A program made the position numbers and the translations under genes. The notes beneath the pieces are model-generated. The model searched no databases and was not told where the DNA came from. It saw only the letters and a list, made by a program, of their open reading frames with translations. Positions 31,450-40,937 of a stretch of 64,000 bases of DNA are shown here, one piece after another. The stretch comes from Rubrivivax sp. (GTDB lineage Bacteria > Pseudomonadota > Gammaproteobacteria > Burkholderiales > Burkholderiaceae_C): contig JAHCKS010000002.1 of assembly GCA_026125665.1 (NCBI GenBank), positions 62,001-126,000 on the forward strand. The letters are read 5' to 3'. Numbering within the stretch: the stretch's first letter is position 1; the number at the start of each line of letters is the position of its first letter.

Positions 31450-32616
31450 ATGGCCTTGCTTCACCCGCGCGTCGCGCGCAACTTCATCAAGAACGGATAC
31501 TTCCCGACCGACGAACCGACGCTCGAGCGCATCTGTTCGGCGCTCGCGCCCGCATTGCCGGGCACCCAGGTTCGCCTGCTCGATCCGTGCTGCGGCGAGG
31601 GCGCAGCCCTGTCGGCTCTGTCCACTCACCTGAGCGCCTGCGGCGCCGATGTCACGAGCTTCGCCGTCGAGATCGACGAAGAGCGCGCCTGGCACGCCAA
31701 GACGCTGCTGGACACCGTGGCGCACGCCGACATCCACGACGTGCGCATCAGCGAACGCGCGTTCGGGCTCTTGTTCCTGAACCCGCCCTACGGCGATCTG
31801 GTGGCCGATGCCGCCCATACAGGCGACTCCAAGGAAGGCGGGCGCCAGCGGCACGAGAAGATCTTCTGCCGCCGCACCTTCAGCCTGCTGCAACCCGGAG
31901 GTGTGCTCGTGCTGATCGTCCCGTACTACGTGCTGGACGCCGACCTGGCCACCATGATCGCCCGCCACTTCGACAACGTGCGGGCGTTCCTCTCGCCCGA
32001 GCAGCAGTTCAAGCAGTGCGTCCTCTTCGGCGTGAAGCGACGGCCGGGCACGCCCGATGCGGCGTTGGTCAAGCGCCTGCTGGCGTTCGCCGAGCGTGCT
32101 GGAGGCGCTGATGGGGCCGATGGCCCCGAGGGCGCCGCGGGCGCCCGTCGCGACGAGCTTCCAGCCACGTGGCCTCATGAGCCCTACCTCGTGCCCGCGC
32201 CGCGCGAAGGCGATGAACTTGCCTTCTCGGTGCTTCGGCTGGACGCCCGACAGCTTGCCGCCGAACTGGCCGGCGACAGCGGCCTGGCTCGCTCGACACT
32301 TTGGCCGCGCTTGGCGCAGCTGATGCGCCGCCACGATGTGCAGGCCAAGCCGCCGTTGCGCGCGATGTCCGACTGGCACCTGGCTCTCGCCTTGGCGGCC
32401 GGGCAGATCGGCGGCGTGGTCGACACCCAGGACGACCGCAGGCTGCTCATCAAGGGCCGCACGCACAAGACCAAGGACACCCAGGTCATGCGCGAGGCGA
32501 ACCCCGATGGCAGCGTCAGCGAAACCCGCGTTCTCACCGACCGCTTCGTCACCGTCATCAAGGCGATCGATCTGACACCCGGCGAGAACCTGGGGCAGCT
32601 CGTCACCATCGTCTGA
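31450..32616 (+). CDS. DUF6094-family, N6-adenine-methylase-like ICE protein, 388 aa
   Basis: Rossmann-type methyltransferase fold: SAM-binding LLDPCCGEGAAL (residues 38-49) and catalytic-type NPPYGD (about residues 114-119), as in N6-adenine DNA methylases. The C-terminal third (LLIKGRTHKTKDTQV) is specific to the DUF6094 family found in ICEs. Whether it modifies DNA is untested as far as I know. GGAG lies about 9 nt before the ATG. It may mark ICE DNA or protect it on entry. Confidence 0.82.
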   Translation: MALLHPRVARNFIKNGYFPTDEPTLERICSALAPALPGTQVRLLDPCCGEGAALSALSTHLSACGADVTSFAVEIDEERAWHAKTLLDTVAHADIHDVRISERAFGLLFLNPPYGDLVADAAHTGDSKEGGRQRHEKIFCRRTFSLLQPGGVLVLIVPYYVLDADLATMIARHFDNVRAFLSPEQQFKQCVLFGVKRRPGTPDAALVKRLLAFAERAGGADGADGPEGAAGARRDELPATWPHEPYLVPAPREGDELAFSVLRLDARQLAAELAGDSGLARSTLWPRLAQLMRRHDVQAKPPLRAMSDWHLALALAAGQIGGVVDTQDDRRLLIKGRTHKTKDTQVMREANPDGSVSETRVLTDRFVTVIKAIDLTPGENLGQLVTIV

Positions 32617-32738
32617 AGCGAACTCTCGGATCCAGCCTGTGCTTCGCCCTCCGAAGCACGCGCTGGGTTCCTTCAAGCGCATTCGGCCGCGCGGCGTACG
32701 CAGTCGCGAGCCGAGCGCTCTTGAACGAGCCCAAGCCC

Positions 32739-33332
32739 ATGAACCAGTTCGCGAGCCCGCCGGAGGCGTTCATTCCGGACGTTGACGCCGTAAGCGTCGC
32801 CCCAGCCTGCACAGGCCCTTGGCCCGCCGGCCCGCAAGGGATCGGCCTGCCAGTGCAGCCGCCCGCCGCACCCCTTGCGGGGCTCGACGAGCGCGAGGGT
32901 TTGCTTTCACTCGCACAGCCGCCCGACGGCAAGTGCTCTCCCATGACGTTCGAGTCGTCGCTTCTATGGAACGACACGCAGGCCGGCCTGCGAGTGCGGC
33001 TGCATCTCGACGAACGCGCCTGCTCGCGGCTGCAAGTGCTGTGGCTCGCCTGCCAGCGCGCCAAAGCCGACGAGATCAGCGACTGGACGGTGGGCATCAC
33101 CTGCCAGATCGAGGCCGATCCTGGCGACGAGCTGCTCGAACCGGCCGCGCTGGCGGCGCTAACGGCGTTGACGGCACCGAGAGTGGTCGCCGTGTCGGCC
33201 ACCGTCTACGCCGACGGCGAAGTGAGTTTCGAGCTCGTGGTCGATGGGGCTGAGCAGGCACTCGGGCTCCGCGAGAGCTTGCACCTGTCCAGCCTGGCGA
33301 CGGCCGACACGACCCTGATGCCCAACAGCTGA
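32739..33332 (+). CDS. hypothetical ICE protein, 197 aa
   Basis: The N-terminal 65 residues are low-complexity. From about residue 70 there is a beta-rich domain (FESSLLWNDTQAGLRVRLHLDERACSRL) with a second beta segment (VVAVSATVYADGEVSFELVVDG). A perfect 8-bp hairpin GTGCTTCG/CGAAGCAC lies 80 bp upstream (32639-32659). No family recognised. Confidence 0.65.
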   Translation: MNQFASPPEAFIPDVDAVSVAPACTGPWPAGPQGIGLPVQPPAAPLAGLDEREGLLSLAQPPDGKCSPMTFESSLLWNDTQAGLRVRLHLDERACSRLQVLWLACQRAKADEISDWTVGITCQIEADPGDELLEPAALAALTALTAPRVVAVSATVYADGEVSFELVVDGAEQALGLRESLHLSSLATADTTLMPNS

Positions 33333-33416
33333 CTGCCGCGTCGCCGGCGCACCGCTGCCGCCCGCGGCGCAGCGATTCGCCGACGGCCGAGCCGTCGCAT
33401 CCCTCCATCACCCCAA

Positions 33417-33437
33417 CGGGGCGACGCCATCGCCCCG
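33417..33437 (+). promoter_or_regulatory. 8-bp perfect leader hairpin
   Basis: CGGGGCGA - CGCCA - TCGCCCCG, ending 47 bp before the RadC-like gene. It is one of the series of hairpins that precede individual genes in this ICE. Confidence 0.55.
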
Positions 33438-33483
33438 CCACGGGCCCGGCTTCGCCCCTCCACTGCCACACGAGGAGCGAACC

Positions 33484-34128
33484 ATGCTTCCCCATCCAGC
33501 CACCAGCCCAGCTGGTCCGTCCAATACCACCTTCATCGCCGGCATTGAGGCGCACGCCTTGCCGGACGACGTTCTGCAGGAGATCGTGCTTCGCGGCGCA
33601 CGCGCGCTGGCCAAGCGTCCGCAGCCCGGTTGCTGCGAGCCCGACAAGCTCTATCGAGCCTCGCCCGACGTCCGTCGGGCGCGCCTGCGCGAACTGCTGC
33701 AGTGCGCGCACGAGCTGCTGCGCCGCGAGGCGATCGCGCAGACGATCGGCAAGCGCACGATCGACAGCCCCGCAGCCCTCAAGGACCTGCTGGCTCTGCA
33801 CTTCCAGATGCACGATGCCGAGGCCTTCGCGGTGGTCTACCTCAACGCCCAGTACGCGGTGCTCGGCATCGAAGAGCTCTTCCGCGGCACGCTGAGCCAG
33901 ACCTCGGTGTACCCGCGCGAAGTCGTCAAGCGGGCGTTGGCCCACAACGCCGGTGGGGTTGTCCTCGCACACAACCACCCGAGCGGCTCGCCCGAGCCCT
34001 CGCGCGCCGACGAGTTCCTGACCCAGTCGCTCAAGAGCGCGCTGGGGCTCGTGGACATCCGCGTCGTCGATCACATCGTGGTCGGTGCCGGGCGCTGTGT
34101 GTCGATGGCCGAACGTGGACTTCTTTAG
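33484..34128 (+). CDS. radC: RadC-like JAB-domain protein, 214 aa
   Basis: Contains the JAMM-type metal motif HNHPSG...D (AHNHPSGSPEPSRADEFLTQSL) and the family landmarks LHFQMHDAEAFAVVYLNAQY, VYPREVVKRAL and VDHIVVGAGRCVSMAERGLL. The helix-hairpin-helix N-terminus of chromosomal RadC is replaced by about 65 residues of another type, as in many plasmid/ICE versions. RadC is no longer thought to be a repair protein proper; its role on ICEs is unknown. Confidence 0.9.
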   Translation: MLPHPATSPAGPSNTTFIAGIEAHALPDDVLQEIVLRGARALAKRPQPGCCEPDKLYRASPDVRRARLRELLQCAHELLRREAIAQTIGKRTIDSPAALKDLLALHFQMHDAEAFAVVYLNAQYAVLGIEELFRGTLSQTSVYPREVVKRALAHNAGGVVLAHNHPSGSPEPSRADEFLTQSLKSALGLVDIRVVDHIVVGAGRCVSMAERGLL

Positions 34129-34156
34129 CCGGGCCACGCCTCCTCCACTTTCCATC

Positions 34157-34175
34157 GCACCGCCACCGGCGGTGC
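34157..34175 (+). promoter_or_regulatory. 8-bp perfect leader hairpin
   Basis: GCACCGCC - ACC - GGCGGTGC ends 20 bp before the ATG at 34196 and could mask or expose the ribosome-binding site (CCGGAGA). Confidence 0.55.
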
Positions 34176-34195
34176 GCCCATCCCGGAGACTTCAC

Positions 34196-34927
34196 ATGTA
34201 CGTTCTCGAAGAACAGTCCGACATCTTCGTCGACGCCGCCGCGGCCGACCACCGCGGCCAACTTCTCTTCGTCTCGACCTACGGCCGCGACACCTCGATC
34301 CAGCAGTTCATGGCGCGCCTGCACCAGGCGCGGCGCGAAGGCGGCATCGAGGAGTTGAGCTTGCGGCGCCCCGCCGGAAGCGAGGACTGGCTGCAAGCCG
34401 AGTCGACCGACCGCGGCCCCGCAGGGGTACCGTTTGCGGCGGATGCGCTGCAGAGGCAGCAGATGCTGCAGATGCCGGTGGGCGACCCTCGCCGCCTGCA
34501 GAAGGTCACTGGCCGCATGCCCCGCGGCCTGCTCGGCAACCTCGTGCACGCCTGGATCTTCGATCCGGCGCTGCTCGAGGCTGACCACAGCACGCGCAGC
34601 GGCTGGGTGTTCGAGCGCATCGGGCGGGCGCAACCGCTCGACGAGCCCGGCGTCAGCGGAATCAACGGCGCCGGCGCGTCGGCCGCTCGCGGTCAGCTGG
34701 CCGATCGTTGCTGGCTGCTCCTCAAGCAGCTCTCGCCCGTGCCACTGCTCGACCCGTGGCGCGAGTACATCGTCAGTGCCGATGCCACGCGAAGCGGCCT
34801 CAGCCTCATGACCTCGCGCTGCGTGGGCCGGGTCCATGCGGTGCGGGTGCAGATCGAGGAGCCCTTCTCCCGCTTCGTCTCCGACGCCGTGCGCCGAGGC
34901 GCGCTGCGCGAGGAGCACGCTGCTTAG
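34196..34927 (+). CDS. hypothetical ICE protein, 243 aa
   Basis: Follows radC, with CGGAGA upstream. The sequence is soluble with an N-terminal alpha/beta portion (MYVLEEQSDIFVDAAAADH) and a middle part LLGNLVHAWIFDPALLEADH. No catalytic motif stands out. It resembles uncharacterised proteins that accompany radC in ICEs of this type, but I cannot name a family. Confidence 0.72.
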   Translation: MYVLEEQSDIFVDAAAADHRGQLLFVSTYGRDTSIQQFMARLHQARREGGIEELSLRRPAGSEDWLQAESTDRGPAGVPFAADALQRQQMLQMPVGDPRRLQKVTGRMPRGLLGNLVHAWIFDPALLEADHSTRSGWVFERIGRAQPLDEPGVSGINGAGASAARGQLADRCWLLLKQLSPVPLLDPWREYIVSADATRSGLSLMTSRCVGRVHAVRVQIEEPFSRFVSDAVRRGALREEHAA

Positions 34928-35018
34928 CGCGCCGCCTTCGCGGCTCTTTGCCGCCCCTTGCGGCTGCCGCCGCGGCAAACCAACCATCCATCGACCCACG
35001 TTCCACATGGAGCAGATC

Positions 35019-37373
35019 ATGACCACGACCACGATTACCTCCGACCCTGACCTCGAGCACGACGCGCCGGCCGAGGCCGAAGCGGGGCCCACCATCGATA
35101 TCGAAGCCGACGAGCCTGCCGAAGACGGCAGCGTCAAGATGGCCATCTCGACGTTCATCGCGCAATGCCGGGAGAGCCTGCTGCAGGCCGTGCGGACCCA
35201 GAACCCGCCCGTGTACAGCGGCGGCCCCCATCCGGCGCGCGACGCGCTGCTGAACAAGCTGCTGCGCCAGCCCTTCGCGGCCCAGCGCGAGGTGATTCAA
35301 GCGGCGCTGTGCGGGCTGGTGGATGCCGGCCAGCGCTCCATCGTCCTCAACGGCGAGATGGGCACCGGCAAGACGCTGATCGCCATCGCCGCGGCGTGGC
35401 TCCTGCATCACGAGGGCTTCCCGCGCACGCTCGTCGTGTGCCCGCCGCACCTGGTCTACAAGTGGCGGCGCGAGATCAAGCAGACCGTACCCGACGCCCG
35501 GGTGTGGATCCTCAACGGCCCGGACACGCTGCGCAAGCTGCTGCAGCTGCGCACGGCAACCGGCAGGCCCCTGGCGCCCGAGTTCTTCGTCATGGGCCGC
35601 GTGCGCATGCGCATGGGCTTCCACTGGCAGCCGGCTCTCGCCACGCGCCGGGAGCTGGACCCCTCTAACGACGACCGCGGCGCCGAGCACGCGGCCTGCC
35701 CGGACTGCTTTGCGCCGATCACCGCGCCCGACCTGGATGGCGAGCCGCGCACACTGGACGCCGAAAGCGCCCGGGCGCGGCTCTCGAACCACCAGACGCG
35801 CTGCCCCGACTGCGGCGGCGCGTTGTGGTCGCTCGTGCGCCCCGGCAGCGCGCCCAAGTCGCGCCGCGAGATCCTCGAGGACGCCATCACGCAGATCCCG
35901 ACGATCGGCCCGAAGACCGCGACGCGGCTGCTGGACACCTTCGGCGAAGACCTGCTCGGCGGCATGCTCGAAGACAACGTGCACGAGTTCATCAACCTGA
36001 TGGACGAGCGCGGCGAGCTCTACTTCAACGACCGGCAGGCCCGGCGCATGGAGCGCGCCATGGCCCACATGGAGTTCTCCTTCGGCCAGGGCGGCTACCA
36101 GCCCACCGAGTTCATCAAGCGCTACTTCCCCAGCGGCTACTTCGGCGTGCTCGTCGGTGACGAGGGGCACGAATTCAAGAACGACGGCTCCGCCCAGGGC
36201 CAGGCCTTCGGCGTGCTGGCCAGCCAGTGCCGCAAGGCGCTGCTGCTCACCGGCACGCTGATGGGCGGCTACGCCGACGACCTCTTCTACCTGCTCTTCC
36301 GCCTCAACCCGCGGGCGATGATCGACGACGGCTTCGGCTACCAGCGCGGGGCGCTCGGCAGCGCGAGCTGGGCCTTCATGCGCGCACACGGCGTGGTGAA
36401 GGACATCTACAAGCAGAGCGGCACCGCCGACGAGGCGCGCGCGCACCGCACCGCCAAGGGGCGCAACGTCACGCACCGCGAGGCCAAGGCCCCAGGCTTC
36501 GGCCCGGTGGGCGTGATGCGCTACGTGCTGCCGATGACCGCCTTCCTTCGGCTCAAGGACATCGGCGGCAACGTGCTGCCGCCGTACGCCGAGTTCTTCA
36601 CCGGCGTGCAGATGGCGCCGGAACAGGAACACCACTACGGGCGGCTCGCCCGCGCGCTGAAAGACGCGTTGCGCCAAGCGCTGCGTGCCGGCGATCAAAG
36701 TCTGCTGGGGGTGGTGCTGAACGCGCTGCTGGCCTGGCCGGACTGCTGCTTCCGGGCCGAGACGGTGATGCACCCGCATCGCAAGCTCGTGCTCGGCAGC
36801 GCGCCGGCGGTCTTCGACGAAGCCTCGGTGATGCCCAAGGAGCGAAAGCTCATCGAGCTGGCGCGCGAGGCCCGGCGGCAGGGCCGGCGCACACTCGCCT
36901 ACACGGTGTACACCGGCACGCGCGACACCACCTCGAGGACCAAGGCGCTGCTGGAGGCCGAGGGGTTCAAGACGGCCGTGCTGCGCGCAAGTGTGGAGGC
37001 TGCCAGGCGCGAGGACTGGTTGCTCGAGCAGGTCGACCGGGGCGTGGACGTGATCGTCACCAACCCCGAGCTCGTCAAGACGGGCCTGGACATGCTCGAG
37101 TTCCCGACCATCGTCTTCATGCAAAGCGGCTACAACGTCTACACCCTGCAGCAAGCAAGCCGCCGCAGCTGGCGCATCGGCCAGAAGTTGCCCGTGGACG
37201 TGCACTTCCTCGGCTACGAGGGGTGCGCGCAGATGGAGTGCCTGCGGCTGATGGCCGCCAAGATCGCCGTGTCGCAAAGCACCTCGGGCGACATGCCCGA
37301 CTCGGGGCTGGAGATCCTGAACCAGGCGGGGGATTCGGTGGAAGTGGCGTTGGCCAAGCAGCTGCTGCAGTAG
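35019..37373 (+). CDS. SNF2/DEAD-like SF2 helicase of the ICE with zinc-finger insert, 784 aa
   Basis: Helicase motif I GEMGTGKT (residues 112-119), Ia VVCPPHLVYKW, II DEGH (about residue 381), III LLTGT, and C-terminal motifs around LVKTGLDML and QQASRRSWRIGQ, typical of SNF2-type ATPases. Between motifs Ia and II is a CPDC...CPDC zinc ribbon. The first 45 residues are acidic. I start at the ATG at 35019 because GGAG precedes it; an ATG 12 nt upstream is possible. Such helicases are conserved in PFGI-like ICEs. It is followed by a terminator. Confidence 0.85.
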   Translation: MTTTTITSDPDLEHDAPAEAEAGPTIDIEADEPAEDGSVKMAISTFIAQCRESLLQAVRTQNPPVYSGGPHPARDALLNKLLRQPFAAQREVIQAALCGLVDAGQRSIVLNGEMGTGKTLIAIAAAWLLHHEGFPRTLVVCPPHLVYKWRREIKQTVPDARVWILNGPDTLRKLLQLRTATGRPLAPEFFVMGRVRMRMGFHWQPALATRRELDPSNDDRGAEHAACPDCFAPITAPDLDGEPRTLDAESARARLSNHQTRCPDCGGALWSLVRPGSAPKSRREILEDAITQIPTIGPKTATRLLDTFGEDLLGGMLEDNVHEFINLMDERGELYFNDRQARRMERAMAHMEFSFGQGGYQPTEFIKRYFPSGYFGVLVGDEGHEFKNDGSAQGQAFGVLASQCRKALLLTGTLMGGYADDLFYLLFRLNPRAMIDDGFGYQRGALGSASWAFMRAHGVVKDIYKQSGTADEARAHRTAKGRNVTHREAKAPGFGPVGVMRYVLPMTAFLRLKDIGGNVLPPYAEFFTGVQMAPEQEHHYGRLARALKDALRQALRAGDQSLLGVVLNALLAWPDCCFRAETVMHPHRKLVLGSAPAVFDEASVMPKERKLIELAREARRQGRRTLAYTVYTGTRDTTSRTKALLEAEGFKTAVLRASVEAARREDWLLEQVDRGVDVIVTNPELVKTGLDMLEFPTIVFMQSGYNVYTLQQASRRSWRIGQKLPVDVHFLGYEGCAQMECLRLMAAKIAVSQSTSGDMPDSGLEILNQAGDSVEVALAKQLLQ

Positions 37374-37415
37374 ATGCGGACGGTGCTCCTCCTCGCTGAG
37401 CACCTTGGCTCAAAA

Positions 37416-37437
37416 CCCCCGGGGCTTGCCCTGGGGG
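37416..37437. terminator. bidirectional-looking terminator between ICE operon and defence operon
   Basis: CCCCCGGGG - CTTG - CCCTGGGGG forms a 9-bp stem with one G-T pair, flanked on the left by AAAA and on the right by CTCCTTC. It separates two convergent transcription units. Confidence 0.7.
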
Positions 37438-37530
37438 CTCCTTCGGTCCGATCGCGCGGCAAGTGGCGCGAGCGCTGCCGGGCGCCGTTGACAGGCCATA
37501 CCGCATGCAGTTGGCCCGCCACTCAGGCAA

Positions 37531-40500
37531 CTATCGCGCGGCCAGTTCTCGAAACCGACACATTCCATTGGCCCACCGCATTTGCTCCGGCGTCCGGCAA
37601 TTCGGCGCAAACAGCCTCGGGCTGGCCACAACGATGACGGAACATCGCGCACGACTGGTCGCAACGTTGAATCGATGCGGGTCATACAGGAATGCCATGC
37701 CCCGCGGGGCGTCCTCGGGGGATGAGCTGGTGCAGGAGTAGACGACGATAGGTGCCTCCTGGCCCTGAAACCTGTCCACCGTGCCGACCCTGGTCACACC
37801 ACGCTTCGCGAGCACGCCTCTGAGCGCACTTACCTGCGCGTTGTAGGGTGCGACGACCAAGATGTCGTCGGCCCCCAGCGCCCGCGTTGCTCCGGAGTGA
37901 TCGGTCCAGCTGTGGCCCTGCTGAAGAAGCGACTGCACGATCCGATCGATCTCCAGGATCTCCTCGCTTGCATGCGCCTGATTACCCTCGTGCTCGACCT
38001 CTACAAGGTGCAATCCAGCACCGGTGTACCTCGTCGGTCCCGCGACAGATTGGCGTTCTAGTCCGCTTGCTGGCGACAGTCGTCCTTCGTAGTACATCTC
38101 TGACGTGAACGTGCAGATCGCGGGATGCAGCCTGTAGGTCGAGTCCAGGAAGAGGCCCTGTTCCTCGTCCAGCGTTGCCTTTCCAGCTCCGATCAAGTGC
38201 ACCAACGCGGCGACGTCTGCCCCTTCCTCATGAGCGCCCCGTTGCGGCTGCTCAAGCTGCTGCGGGTCTCCCAACATCACCAGATTCGTGGCCGACCTCG
38301 CCGCCGCTAAGGCGTGAGCCAATGCCAACTGTCCGGCCTCGTCCACGAACAGATAGTCGAGGCGCTCGGTGGCCTCGTCGAGCGCCCAGAGCCAAACCGT
38401 TCCGCCAACAACCGTCCCTGGTGCACTGGCACCCAGTGCCGCCTGTGGCGACTTGACGTACTCGATGCCGTCTGGCGGGACCTCGTCATGCTTGTGAACG
38501 AGCCTTGGACAGGCATGTCCAGTCGACTCAGCAGCTTCACGCACCGCCGTCAGCAGGTTGTCGATCACCTTGTGGCTGACTGCTGTAACACCGACCCTCT
38601 TTCCCGCCGCTGCGAGTTCGAGGATGGCTCGCCCGCCATTGAATGTCTTGCCACAGCCGGGTGGCCCTTGAACGGGGAGGACCCCGGCGTCAAGGTCTCT
38701 ACATAGACGCACCAGCGCGTGGGCCGTGGATTCACCTGGCATCCGAAGCGCGCCGCCCCGCCCAGACCTCCGCCTTGGCAGCCGACGAAGCAACAGGTCG
38801 GTCGCAGAACGGTACGGGACGGGGTCAACGACGCCGGGATTGCAGACGGACTCGGCAAAGCCAAGGAGCGCCGACTCGAGGACCTTCGCGCCGACGACCT
38901 GGTCGCGGAACACGACCGTCGGGTACGCTCCGGCCACATCGCCGATGCTAAGAACGACGGTCCGGTTGACTAGGTCGATCTCCTCGACCTGTGCCGTGCT
39001 GCCGGTTTCGCCCCGTGGGTCCTCGGCGAGCACGAAGTGCACCTTGTCCCCCAGTGCAACGGCCGTTTCCTGATGCGGGAAGCGAAATCGGCAGCGGGCG
39101 TTTCTCTGGCGCGCCTGCTTCGGAAGCGTCTCGACGAACTGCAGTCCGGCGAGCATCTCTCGTTCCTCCAGGTGGTCGCCGGGTGGTAGCTCACGCAGGC
39201 GGAAGTACTCCCACCATGCGTTCTTCTCCTCCTGTCGGAAGTAGCCCAACAGGGCCGCAAGCAGGGCGCGACCGCGCTGTTCGTCCGTTCGGCTGGCGCT
39301 GTCCTCCGGCAGATCGCCGACCAGCGCCGCGCGGAGGTCGGCAATCCGTTGGTCGCGCTCGCTCACTCTCTCGCTGGGCGCGGGATCACCAACCACAGGC
39401 CTGGCGACCGTTTCACCACGAGTCACGGCGTCCGAACGTCGCTCCTCCAGCCAGTCTCGCAAAGCCGCGGTCGAGCGGCAGTCGTCGAGGTTGTACAGCG
39501 CAACACGCTCCGTCGTTTCATCGGAGACGCTCTCGTTCAGCTCCAGGGCGATCTCGAGATCGCGGCGTGCAGTCGCAGCCTCACGCAGCTCGATGCGCCT
39601 GACAAATCCGTACACGGGCTCCAGCTCTTTGAGGCCATAGCGCTCGACGCCAACACACAGTGACTCTCGGACGACAGCGTGGAGGTCGACGAACCGTCGG
39701 CCACGCAGCAGGCGATCAAGTTGCTCCCCTCGGCTCGCGTGACGGGCACTGAGTCGCTTCAGCGCGCTCGGTTCGTAGGCCCCGTAGTGATAGATGTGCA
39801 TCGAGGGGTGCTGGGCCAGGCGTTCGAGCGCCATGTCGAGGAACAACTCCAACGCCGACTTTTCCTGAGCCGCGTCGAACGCCCAGTGCTGCCCGGGAAC
39901 CAGCGCTCCCGCCGGGTCACGCACACAGTAGCCTGTCAGGTACTCCAGGCCAGCCGGTCCCGCGAACGGATCACCTTCGAAGTCGAGGAAGACATCGCCC
40001 TCGGAGGGCTCAGGTAGACGAGCAAGGCCCCTCCCGGGAGCGCAAGGGAGCAGCTCCATCGCCGGCACCGCCAACTGCCGACTCTGAAGTTGAAGTCTGG
40101 CCTGTCGGCCCAGGCGCAAGTAGGTGTCCGCGTTGCCGCGAACGGGCTCCCTCAGGGGCAGTCTCCCCTCGGCGTGCGCTATGTCTGACAGCGTCAGGAG
40201 CCTTTGCGCCTCAAACTCTCGCCGATGCGACGTGCGGATGCCTGCAATGAGTGACGGATGGTCGTCACGCCTGCGCTGCGAGTCACAGGTCAACCAGTAC
40301 TTGCACACGTCGCAATGCTCCACCGGCTCGGGGTAGGTGCTCGGAGGGGGCGAGGCCGATGCCGCCTCGAGCAGCTGTCCTCGGGCGTGTCGGTAATACG
40401 CGGCGAACTCCGCAGTTCGATACGTCTCCCGCGCATGAGGTGTCACTACATGGAAGCGCTCGGGCTGGACGCCCTGGAGTGCCTCCAGTAGCTCGCAGTA

Positions 40501-40914
40501 CGTGCACAGCTGGAGAACGGTCCCACCCTTCGTCTCCCGCGCCAGCTTGGTGTCGACCGGTTCGTAGATGTGTCGCATCGGCCCCGTTGCGCTCAAATCC
40601 ACTCGCAGGAGAACATCAACCGTTCCGATGAACTCGTCGTTCGACAGCGGTGCCTGCACGATGGCGTCGTAGCCTGCGTCCATCGCTTGGCGGGTAAGCG
40701 CTACGTCGTGAAGCCCACGCAAGTCAAGGATCCGCCGGCCCTCCCTTCGCAGCGCTTCCACATAGGCGTCTTCGTGTCGCCGCCCTCTTTCGATCAACGC
40801 GTCGAGCCGGGGGTCAGCTCGGTACTCCACGGTCAGCGTTCCAGCCCGACGCTGCCGTTCCAGTTGCGTCAAGTGTCGGCACGCGAGGTGCCCCGCCAAC
40901 AGCGTCGGCGTCAT
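37531..40914 (-). CDS. TM0106-type RecB-like nuclease fused to SF1 helicase, about 1127 aa
   Basis: N-terminal PD-(D/E)XK-type nuclease region with a C..C.....C cluster (HCDVCKYWLTC), then an RNase H-like segment (FLDFEGDPFAG, YHYGAYEPSALKRL), as in the TM0106 RecB-like family. The C-terminal half is a Dna2/UPF1-type SF1 helicase with GPPGCGKT and DEAGQ (Walker B), then GTVDRFQGQEAPIVVYS and NVATSRAR. The start is uncertain: ATG 40914, or GTG 40932 only 5 nt after the upstream stop. It is the last gene of a four-gene operon with TerB-like, BrxD-like and Lhr-like proteins, and a likely nucleic-acid-destroying component. Confidence 0.83.
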   Translation of the reverse strand: MTPTLLAGHLACRHLTQLERQRRAGTLTVEYRADPRLDALIERGRRHEDAYVEALRREGRRILDLRGLHDVALTRQAMDAGYDAIVQAPLSNDEFIGTVDVLLRVDLSATGPMRHIYEPVDTKLARETKGGTVLQLCTYCELLEALQGVQPERFHVVTPHARETYRTAEFAAYYRHARGQLLEAASASPPPSTYPEPVEHCDVCKYWLTCDSQRRRDDHPSLIAGIRTSHRREFEAQRLLTLSDIAHAEGRLPLREPVRGNADTYLRLGRQARLQLQSRQLAVPAMELLPCAPGRGLARLPEPSEGDVFLDFEGDPFAGPAGLEYLTGYCVRDPAGALVPGQHWAFDAAQEKSALELFLDMALERLAQHPSMHIYHYGAYEPSALKRLSARHASRGEQLDRLLRGRRFVDLHAVVRESLCVGVERYGLKELEPVYGFVRRIELREAATARRDLEIALELNESVSDETTERVALYNLDDCRSTAALRDWLEERRSDAVTRGETVARPVVGDPAPSERVSERDQRIADLRAALVGDLPEDSASRTDEQRGRALLAALLGYFRQEEKNAWWEYFRLRELPPGDHLEEREMLAGLQFVETLPKQARQRNARCRFRFPHQETAVALGDKVHFVLAEDPRGETGSTAQVEEIDLVNRTVVLSIGDVAGAYPTVVFRDQVVGAKVLESALLGFAESVCNPGVVDPVPYRSATDLLLRRLPRRRSGRGGALRMPGESTAHALVRLCRDLDAGVLPVQGPPGCGKTFNGGRAILELAAAGKRVGVTAVSHKVIDNLLTAVREAAESTGHACPRLVHKHDEVPPDGIEYVKSPQAALGASAPGTVVGGTVWLWALDEATERLDYLFVDEAGQLALAHALAAARSATNLVMLGDPQQLEQPQRGAHEEGADVAALVHLIGAGKATLDEEQGLFLDSTYRLHPAICTFTSEMYYEGRLSPASGLERQSVAGPTRYTGAGLHLVEVEHEGNQAHASEEILEIDRIVQSLLQQGHSWTDHSGATRALGADDILVVAPYNAQVSALRGVLAKRGVTRVGTVDRFQGQEAPIVVYSCTSSSPEDAPRGMAFLYDPHRFNVATSRARCSVIVVASPRLFAPNCRTPEQMRWANGMCRFRELAAR

Positions 40915-40937
40915 CGGCAGAGTCGGCGTACCCACGG

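Noticed and set aside
34806-37403. Long minus-strand open frame (865 codons) opposite the SNF2 helicase gene
   Set aside because: It is an antisense shadow in GC-rich DNA; the plus-strand frame has clear helicase motifs, a ribosome-binding site and proper composition.
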